Below are positions 55,787-64,000 of a stretch of DNA of 64,000 nt, one piece after another (position 1 is the stretch's first letter; every line of letters begins with the position of its first letter). Both the position numbers and the translations under genes were made by a program. The notes beneath the pieces were generated by a model. That model was not told the origin of the DNA, searched no databases, and saw nothing but the letters and a program-made list of their open reading frames with translations. Source of the stretch: Gordionus sp. m RMFG-2023 (Eukaryota; Nematomorpha; Gordioida; Chordodea; Parachordodidae). Location: the NCBI RefSeq assembly GCF_954871325.1, contig NC_088777.1, positions 19,879,366 to 19,943,365 of the forward strand, read 5' to 3'.

Positions 55787-57023
55787 TTAATTTACTTCTT
55801 TACTAAATTCTTCACTATGTGCATTAGAGGTCTGCATTGGGCGGGGTTTCGGCCCGCCCGCTCACGCCCGCCCATCTAAGTGGGCGGGTGGGCGGGTAAA
55901 TTTTTTTCTAAAATGGGCAGGTGGGCGGGTTAAAAAAAATTTGAAACTATGGGCGGGCTGGGCGGGCGAGTTAAGAAATTTAAACAATGGGCGGGCGGCT
56001 TAAGGAAATTTAAAATTTTTGTTCAAAAACAAACTAAAAAAAATAATTGTTTAAATGATCTATAACAATATTTCTTTTTTATTGTACCAATCGTTTTTCT
56101 TAAGTGAAGAACATTTACTTAACTATATTATGTAATAAACACAACAATAAAACTTTTTTTAGAATAAATAAACATTTTTGTCTATTAAAAATTTCCTTTT
56201 TTGGGAATGTAATAAAACTTTTCTAGTGCTTCTTCTGAACGCGGAATTAGCATTGCTGGAAGATTTTTAGAACAAAGAAGAACGTGTTTGAATCCAGAAA
56301 ATGTCGATTCATTATTATTTTTGCATTATAATTACATATAATATTAATTTTACATTTATATTTTTTTCATTTGATCAAATAAATTGTCTATAATTTACAT
56401 TGATTATTTTTATACTTATATTAATTTCCTAAATTATAAACTTGTAGAGGTGTATTGATGAAATATTTTTATTAGATGCTTAAAAAAATGAAAGAATGAC
56501 CATAATTAAATTTTATAAGCGGGCTTGGGTTAAAAATTTTTTATAAATAATGGGCGGGCGGGTAAAAAATTTTAGACTAATGGGCGGACGGACGGGCGGG
56601 TAAGGAATTTTAGACAAATAGGCGGGGCGGGCGAGTATATATTTTTTTGAAAACTATGGGTGGGCTGGGCGGGTGGGCTAAATTTTTTTTAAACATTGGA
56701 TGGGCGGGGTTTTGGTCCAAAAACCCGCCCAATGTAGACCTCTAATGTGCATTATTAAAATCATAATCAGGATTAAGGGTGTATTGAGAGTTGAAAACAA
56801 GTGAAAATAAAATTTTTCTACTAATAGCTGGGCATAATTTACTAATATGATTTTCATCTATATATTTTTCTTCCTCTTTGGTTAATATATGAAAGTTCAT
56901 TTCATAATTTTGAATAATGATACATAACCCATATGATCTCCAAGCTATTTCATAATTTTTGGCCCAACCGGTAAAAGAATCAATCATCATTGCAATGCAG
57001 TATTTCTTGTAAAAAAAATCCAT
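55787..57023 (-). pseudogene. Coding exon split by a hAT MITE
   Basis: The minus-strand frame from 57023 starts MDFFYKKYCIAMMIDSFTG and runs through WRSYGLCIIIQNYEMNF and ILTKEEEKYIDEN to DYDFNNAH, where the element at 55825-56744 begins. Skipping the element and one target copy, the same frame continues SEEFSKEVN and stops at 55787. About 100 residues in total, with a composition unlike AT noise. I do not recognise the family with confidence; there is only a faint, unproven likeness to the helical region of FAN1-type nucleases. It may be one exon of a larger gene. Confidence 0.5.
55825..56744. mobile_element. hobo-like MITE with GGGCGGGC ends
   Basis: The ends TAGAGGTCTGCATTGGGCGG and TAGAGGTCTACATTGGGCGG (inward from right) are flanked by a perfect 8-bp ATGTGCAT duplication (55817-55824, 56745-56752). 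Many GGGCGGGC/GGGCGGGT motifs sit under both ends. A minus-strand stretch near 56320-56190 (LLCSKNLPAMLIPRSEEALE) is a worn hAT C-terminus. Same terminal type as 13675-15533. Confidence 0.9.
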
Positions 57024-57374
57024 ATGACCTTATCCAATATGTAGAAGTTATCTGTATTAAAAATTTCCATTCACATATATTTAGGATATCAAAATTTATT
57101 AAATATTAAAGTCACAATTTTTTCAAACATAGGATGAAGCTTAAGTTTATTTGCGTATTATAATCGTTTAAATGATCATTCATATGATTTTTAATAAAAT
57201 AAATCGATAAATATTTTCCATTTTGCTTGAATCTTGATGTGAAAACTTTAAAAATAATTATGTATTGAAATGAAATTTGCAATTCACTAGTTGTTCTATT
57301 GTATTCTCAATTCTACAGCTGTAAAACCGAACCGATATTTTTTTTTGATATATCTTTTGATAGCTAATTTTTTA
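57024..57374. other. AT-rich spacer
   Basis: Nothing recognised. Confidence 0.5.
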
Positions 57375-57970
57375 GGTAAAAATATATGTTTGTAATGTTA
57401 AATTAAAATTTCAGTGAAGATGTAACATAGAAAAATGACAATTCTCAAGATCATTATTTTTGAACTTTTTTGAATTTTGCAAATATATAAAAATATAATT
57501 GCAAACATGTTAAATTAAAATTTTAGTGTAGATATATTATAGAAAAGTGACAAATGTCATAATCGTTATTTTTGAACTTAAAGTAAATAGGTAAAAATAT
57601 ATATTGTAAACTTGTTAAATTAAAATTTCAATGAAGATGTACCATAGAAAAGTGATGATTGTCAAAACCATTATTAATGAACTTTTTTAATTTTTTCAAA
57701 GCATTAGGTTAAAATATGTTTTGCTAACATGTTAAATTAAAATTTCAGTGAAGATGTACTTTAGGTAAGTTACAATTGTCAAAATCGTTATTTTTGAATT
57801 TTTTAAAGCAAATATTTAAAAATATATATTGTCTGTTAAATTAAAATTTCCATAAAGAAGTACTATAAATAAGTGGCAATTGTCAAAATAATTATTTTTA
57901 AACTTTTTGAATTTTTCAAGCAGTGAGGTAAAATTGTGTTTTGTAAACATGTTAAATTATAATTTCAGTG
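57375..57970 (+). repeat. Six-unit tandem repeat of 104-116 bp
   Basis: The core TGTTAAATTAAAATTTCAGT recurs near 57397, 57505, 57613, 57729, 57833 and 57948, each followed by GAAGATGTAC and a GTCAAAATCGTTATTTTTGA stretch. Moderately diverged. Confidence 0.85.
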
Positions 57971-58504
57971 AAGGGTTCGGGGCCGAAATATTCCCACAGC
58001 TGATTTTGAGTCAAAAAAAAGAAAGATGGTGAATACAAACAAGACACATTTAACATTTAAATTTAATAAATTTTAAAATATTTATATTATAATTTATGCA
58101 ATATATATTTATGAATATTTAATTAAATATAAAATATTTAAATATATCTAAAGTAATATTTAAATATATATATAAAGTAATATTAAATTATATATAAAGT
58201 AATATTTAAATATATATAAACTAATTTTTAATAAAATAATATATAGGAAGAATGTATTTAAATATATAATCATTGCTAAAATAATTTATAATAATAAATT
58301 AATTAATATAAATGATTTTTGTTAATAACAGAATGTAGACAATCTGGCTTATGTTAATCGTCAGGTGTAGAAGATTAATCTGAAATTTCTGAACCCATCT
58401 GATTCTAAGCTAAAATAAATTTTAAGCTAAAATAAATTTTAGATTGATAGTGGAATGTGTATATATTTATGAAGATCTTTAAGTGGATAGTTAAATTATT
58501 TTTA
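57971..58504. other. AT-rich spacer with TA-rich simple sequence
   Basis: 58080-58240 contains repeated AAATATATATAAAGTAATATT units. No gene seen. Confidence 0.5.
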
Positions 58505-58900
58505 GTGCTGTAAACGTTACTACAAAAAAGAAACGCGTTACATTTACTCGTTACATCTGAAAAAAGACCCGTTACGGTTACCTTAAAAAGGAACGCGCGT
58601 TGAACAACTTGTCTTTATCTGAAAATCTCTGTAATTCAGATTTATCATAAGAGTCGTCATATGCAATTATCCTTAATAAGACTATCTATTAATTTCTAGG
58701 CGTTATAACAAGAGTTCTTTCCCATGCTTCCCTTAAAAATGGCTGCGTTGAACGACTTGTCTTTATCTGAAAATCTCTGTAATTCAGATTTATCATAAGA
58801 GTCGTCATATGCAATTATCCTTAATAAGACTATCTATTAATTTCTAGGCGTTATAACAAGAGTTCTTTCCCATGCTTCCCTTAAAAATGGCTGCAGAGTT
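58505..58900. mobile_element. Truncated hAT-like element with 148-bp tandem duplication
   Basis: TAGTGCTGTAAACGTTAC at 58505 copies the left end type of 8201-9306, here with GTTACG/CGTTAC subterminal motifs. It is followed by two tandem copies of 148 bp (58597-58744, 58745-58892) with a single visible difference. On the minus strand each copy reads FLREAWERTLVITPRN then SELQRFSDKDKSFN, a transposase-like segment. No right terminus found. Confidence 0.65.
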
Positions 58901-59531
58901 TGAAGATTGCCCCCATTTTATTCTACAATAGCTTACGCTTAGAAAATGTAATTTTTGAAATGGTTTTAGAGTGTACATTGTTATTTGGCGTTTCAATGTC
59001 AACACTAAAAAAAAATAAATAACTTATACTACAATTAAATGTTTTTATTTTTTAAATATTTTTAACAATATTTGAAGTCTAAAGCGGACACATAGTATAT
59101 AATGAGAAAAGGGAGATAAAAACGAAATAGTTAAGGTATTATAAGATGCCTCCTCAAATTTAATCAATCAGGCAGATAAAAAAATATATTTTGAAGTAAC
59201 TTTTCCTCTCCAAGCTCTTGCAGAAAATTCGAGCCGTGTTGCGTCTAAATTTTAAAAATGATTGGCACAAGTGTTGTTAATTTGCTTGGTCGTAAAATTT
59301 ACAACCCGATATTCAAACATGGGGTCCAGACCCGGAGTTTTTTATAATTTTTAAATAGCATAACCCTGCAAGCAAATCAGCTTCGGGATAAAAAAAAATT
59401 TAATTGGGTCTAGTTATGGTTTAATTAAATTTAACTTTATATAAAAATTAAAATGCTTTTTATTTAATTTAAATAAATTAAAATATTTCCAGACTCAGAG
59501 CTAAAGTAAGGAGGAAAGTGCTAGTAGTGCC
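58901..59531. other. AT-rich spacer
   Basis: Nothing recognised apart from the aged target site GTAGTGCC (59524-59531) of the next element. Confidence 0.5.
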
Positions 59532-60179
59532 CAGGGTTGCCATGTCTCTTCCATCAGCGGGAGACTCCCGCAATTTTTTAATTTACCGCAGACATTTCAC
59601 TCCCTCAAAACTACTGCAATTAAAAATTTCCCGCAAAAATCTACCGCAATTTTTTAATTTCTCCCGCACAATTTCTTTTTAGCATTTTAACGTTTTTATT
59701 ATATAAATAATAATTTTGAGAGACAGTAATTGATTATTTTTAAAATAAATTTTAAATATTTATTAGAAAAGCATGTCTAGTTTGTAAATATCTTTCTATC
59801 CTGTTTTATTTTTATCCAATAATAAATCAACATCATTCATTTCATTCATATTTATCAATTTTCAGTGTGTTTGTATATAACATTATAGGGCTTGGCGCTT
59901 AATTATCACGTTCAGGTTAAATTAAATATATAATTTCAATGATACTGATAATTATTTTATTTATTATAGTTCAATCACATTATTAATAATACAGATGCAA
60001 CTACAGTTTCTGAAATCATATAAACCTATCATGTAGTTCAACATTCACATAGCTATCTATCATTACAATGTGGGTCGAACCCTTTCTCCATAATATTTAA
60101 CGACTCCAGTATAAGTTTAAACTTTACTTGTAATAGAACAAAAATGAACAAGGTTTCACAAATGTTTTAGGAACTGAAT

Positions 60180-61380
60180 CCAAAACAATTCTAGACGATT
60201 TGAAAGATCGACATCCATATGCAATTTTAACAAATGCATCTAATAAGGAAAATATAAAAACATTTCCCTTGATCCTTCTCTATTTCAACAAGAATAAGGG
60301 CATTCAATAAAACTGTTAAAAAATTTTTCTTCGGATAGTGAAAAAGCCAACGATATAGGTAACCACATAATAATAAATATAGCTGACTCAGAGTTATCAA
60401 TGAGTTACTTGTCAGCTTTCTACGCTGATAAAGCCTCTGTGAATTTTGGAAAAAACCAAAGTGTATTTACCGAATTAAGGCAGCACAATAATGAATGCGA
60501 TATAGATATACTACATAATTCTTACAAGAAGGCAATGAATAGGATATCGAAATAATTGTGATGAAATGTTTTAATGAATTTAGTTCAACTAAAAGAGTTA
60601 CTGAATTAAAAGAGTTCGTGGAGTGGTCTGACTTGGAATGGTGTGAGTTGTCGCGACATGTCCCTATCAGGTTGTTATTAATACCTGCCATTGATAGAAT
60701 TTTAAAATTTTACGAACCTTTAAAAAATAATTTCTTAAAGCTGTCCTGAAATTTTTAAAATTTTCTCAAGGATGAAATGACAGAAGCATATTTAGGAATG
60801 GTTTCGCATGTAGGAAATCTACTACATGCTATTAATATTCAATCAATCAGAAGAATCTATATTAATGAAAATTCACAAAATTATGGTGCAGCTGTGTTTA
60901 TCTTTACAGTTAAAAATTGATAGTAAATTTTATGTCGCTATTGCTAAAAATTTTATATTAAAATGTTCAAATAATACTCTAATTAATGTATTTTTAAATG
61001 AGGCAAATATTTTTATTTGCACTCAAAATTTGATTTTAATAACTATTTGCAAATGTATAAATATTATCACCTTGGAACAGAAACCATCAATTGATGGTTT
61101 TTGTAATTTAATAAATAAATTAAAAATACCGATAGACATTTATGTTTGGTTTAGGACATTGTAATCCTCTCTATATTTTATGATTCGCTAGGATACTTAA
61201 AGTTAGATGGTTTAAAAACAGAGGAGAAATGGGTAGAATTTTTTCGTAATAACGATAAATCCTCATACTTGGGAAAAAGATGCGAGTATGTTTTCTTCTT
61301 ACCTCGTTTTAATGCCTCGTTGGAGCGCATTTTTAGTCTTATGAGGACTGCCTGGAGAAAGGAGAGAAATAATAGTTAAA
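60180..61380 (+). pseudogene. hAT transposase, broken
   Basis: Blocks in order: DDLKDRHPYAILTNASNKEN (first catalytic region; the aspartate of DASN reads Asn here), IIINIADSELSMSYLSAFYA, SVNFGKNQSVFTEL, HVPIRLLLIPAIDRILKFYE, EQKPSIDGFCNLINKLKIP, and the dimerisation motif LPRFNASLERIFSLMRTAW near 61310. At least four frame changes separate them. The loss of the aspartate alone would make it inactive. Confidence 0.82.
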
Positions 61381-61607
61381 CAATAATATGTCAATCATGA
61401 CAGTAATTTTATAAATATCTCAATAACGACGGTAAACGTTTAGTTCTATTAATTAAATCTCAAATAAAAGATAATTAATATTATAATATTTAATTGTCCA
61501 TATTTTTATTATATTTTATAAAATATTATATATATATTCGCATAAAATATATAAAAATATAAAGATAGTATTTAAAAAAAATTTGTCTCGTACTACAGTT
61601 ACCTATT

Positions 61608-62445
61608 CAGGGATCCAAACCGAACCTGAACCGAACCATTAAACTGCTAAAAACCGGTATTTTTTATAGAACCTGAACCGAACTTAAACCGCCTAAAAAT
61701 TTATAGCTGAACCTGAACCGAACCGCTAAAATGCCTCTGAACCGGTTCAAGCCTCATGATTTTATTCTTATAAAATAATATGTAAGTTATTATTAGTATA
61801 TTGAAAAAATTTCAATTATATTCGAATTATTTTAAAGATTAGCATCAATCACATTTGATTGATAAGTGTCGGTCATAATTTTTACAAACTTTAGTATATT
61901 GTCATTTTACAACATTTTTTAAATATTTTAAGCTTATAAATTATAATGCTTAGAGAAAAATTAAATCCAAAATATTATTATAAATGACACATCAAATCTG
62001 ATTTCATATTGGCAGTGTCGGCTACCTAAGTTATTATGGAAAGATGTTTTTTAACAATTAAATTTATATTATCTCCTTATAGATGTAATTTGAGTGAGAC
62101 GAATTTTGAAAATATATTAATTGTGCGGCTTAATAAAATTTTTTTATGTAATTGTTCATATTAAAACATTGATATTTATTTGTCATATTTATAAATTAAA
62201 TGTTATTTTATAATGTGCAATTAATAAAAATGAAGGTTTTTTGTATGTTTTTTTATTTTAATTATGAAATAAAAAATTTTTTTTCCCTATACATAAATAG
62301 AATGTAGGTTTGAATACAAAAACGTTCAAACCGGTTTTTAGAGGTCAAACCGAACCGATATTTAGATTTTTACGAACCGAACCTGAACCGTTATTTTTAT
62401 CAGAACCTGAACCCGAACCGATATTCGTTTCGGTTTGGATCCCTG
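61608..62445. mobile_element. Nested hAT-like MITE, CAGGGATCCAAACC family
   Basis: Termini CAGGGATCCAAACCGAAC and its inverse; a perfect 8-bp TACCTATT duplication (61600-61607, 62446-62453). Subterminal GAACCTGAACCGAACC repeats at both sides. No coding content. A second, older member lies at 18765-19165. Confidence 0.92.
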
Positions 62446-62655
62446 TACCTATTTTGATAAATAGTTACCGACTTTGAATTTACATAAAGTAGTTATCAAA
62501 AATAATAGGCGTATCTAAGTCAATTCAAAATCCGATCGAAGGCCCGCAAATTTTTTTTTTAGCAATTTTTATATTTCTACCACAATTTTCATTCTCCTGC
62601 TAAATACCAAATTTCTCCCGCAATTTAAATATGACCTGGTAACCCTGGTAATGTC

Positions 62656-63783
62656 TAAAGATCAATAAGTATAAACTGAGATAGGGTTTTAAAATAAATT
62701 GCAATCAGGCAAAAAAATTGAATTTGCACAGTTCTACTCTACCTTGGGTAAACTAAGAAAAAATAAATCTCATTTACTAATCTTTTAAATCTTATTATAC
62801 ATTTAAATTTAATTATAAATTAGTAGGCTTTATTATTTTTTTCTACATTAATCCCATTTTCTAACTAACCATTCAAATATTTGTTCAATAAGTTTATATA
62901 TAGTTACTTAACCATCTTCAAAACTTTTTTTATTCAGTTAGTAATCCCCGGTAATTTAACTAACTTAATTACAAGTTGTAATTAAGTTAAAATTTTTTTA
63001 TAAATTACAAGTGTTTTATTTTAATTATTTTTGCAAAGAAAATAATTTTATATGGATAAGATAACATGTTTCATTAAATCATCATAACGAAGGGAGTGCC
63101 AGCGTTGCCTGTTTGTATATAGGAAAAAAAATGTTTTTTTTATTCTTTAACTTTAAAAAAATTCTTATTCTGTAAAAATACCCATCACCCTCCCCATAGT
63201 GGCGCCGCTATTTTATATATGAATAAAAATAATCGTAAGAGGAAAATAATTTCCCGGAAAAAAAAGAAAACATGATATATTTTATAGAAATAGATTATAA
63301 TTCAACGTTACAATTTCTGGGGAAAATCGAATAAATAATGTATGTGAAGGGTGGAACAATCGATTTCAGCATATTATAGGCCACAAAAAACCTAAGATAT
63401 GGGAACTAATTGAAAAGATGAGGATGGAAATAGCCGTCGACATGGACAATTACAGCACAAATTAATATATAAATATTTATATTTTAGGAGGCAGATTTTA
63501 TAATTTTTATTCGGATCATACTTAGGGTTGAACATCTGTCGGTTGCCGACTTAATTTATTAACCTATTTAATTAAAACCTATGATTGACCAAGACAAATA
63601 AAAGTCTAATAGTAAATTAATCAATTGTTTTAGTTAAAAAAGATATAGCTCAGCAATATATAATCAAAAATGATTATTTGAATAAAATAAGGATTCAAAA
63701 TTTAAATTTTGTATTATATTCAAATAATACCAATTAAAGTTATATAAAATATTATACAAATATAAATATAAAAAAATCAATTT
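62656..63783. other. AT-rich spacer
   Basis: No coding region, RNA gene or bounded repeat recognised. The left limit of the LTR at the window edge may fall within it. Confidence 0.4.
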
Positions 63784-64000
63784 CCATTATTTAACATTCT
63801 CCCTCTTCTGAGATGTGAGAGCTTATTGTTCAAATGGTCTGTAATTTTGGCTGTTTTCGTAGTAGCACCCATCATGCGTTATCGTTGGCTTTATTCTATC
63901 ACGTTGGTTTGTTAACATAGTTTTATAGTTGTGCTTAGATCTGTTTATGTTGGCTTGTCGTCGTGCTCTGTCGTTATCATTATCAATTTTCAAGATTATT
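63784..64000 (-). mobile_element. LTR retrotransposon fossil running off the right edge
   Basis: Read on the minus strand, a purine tract AGAAGAGGGAGAA is followed by an LTR start TGTTAAATAATGG, the same junction type as at 28112-28130. The internal region extends right, beyond the window. The LTR extends left for an unknown distance. Incomplete here, so state and age cannot be judged. Confidence 0.5.

Larger units (their letters stand above)
59532..62647 (+). mobile_element. hAT element, sister of the composite, carrying a nested MITE
   Basis: Termini CAGGGTTGCCATG and (inward from right) CAGGGTTACCAGG; flanking 8-mers GTAGTGCC and GTAATGTC match at 6 of 8, so this insertion is older than most here. 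Subterminal CCCGCAATTTTTTAAT and GCGGGAGAAATTTGG motifs repeat. Transposase fragments run on the plus strand, and a small hAT (61608-62445) sits near the 3' end. Confidence 0.87.

Noticed and set aside
57350-57970. CRISPR-like array
   Set aside because: Repeat units are long, diverged and contiguous without unique spacers, and the organism is an animal.

Overview
The window is very AT-rich, intron-containing animal DNA. The animal signature is a class A GPCR gene, a mitochondrial 2-Cys peroxiredoxin and families of hAT, Merlin, Mutator/foldback and R2-like LINE elements. Peroxiredoxin introns are tiny (37-79 bp, most 37-43). I would call it an invertebrate metazoan and cannot fix the phylum. 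No ribosomal RNA, functional tRNA, CRISPR or bacterial-type operon is visible. Host genes are few and most of the DNA is transposon-derived.

Region 1-25 kb: five plus-strand exons (493-610, 16479-16599, 20429-20543, 21274-21817, 24897-25066) join in phase into one rhodopsin-type GPCR, TM1 to C-tail. Its introns (15.9, 3.8, 0.7 and 3.1 kb) are filled with transposons. The first holds two R2-like LINE copies (2560-5038, 9594-12003), a hAT with GAACGCGTTC ends (8201-9306), and a Merlin transposase split by a hobo-like hAT (13675-15533) that itself carries a smaller relative. A 400-bp hAT-like element lies in the second intron.

Region 25-30.4 kb: AT-rich sequence with long G tracts, an LTR-retrotransposon fossil (26597-28378), two short unrecognised ORFs and a third LINE fragment (29572-30270).

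Region 30.4-42.4 kb: a foldback element inside a foldback element. The outer one (30448-42423) has 1-2 kb inverted arms made of a roughly 140-bp satellite. The inner one (34793-40925) has a perfect 9-bp target duplication, arms of a roughly 300-bp repeat carrying G tracts, and minus-strand coding exons for a NOF-type Mutator-like protein joined to a ubiquitin-protease-like (C19-like) domain. The outer element ends about 28 bp before the start codon of the peroxiredoxin gene (42460-43403), which looks complete and is probably mitochondrial.

Region 43.5-64 kb: a tRNA-like SINE, a hAT remnant (44554-45269), a fourth LINE copy (46150-48470), an AAAAG microsatellite, and a cluster of nested hAT elements. 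The cluster comprises a composite 49789-55568 with another hAT at 50424-52994, a MITE-like hAT at 55825-56744 interrupting a coding frame, and 59532-62647 with a smaller hAT at 61608-62445. Target duplications and related empty sites in the same window establish the order of several insertions. The right edge enters another LTR fossil on the minus strand.
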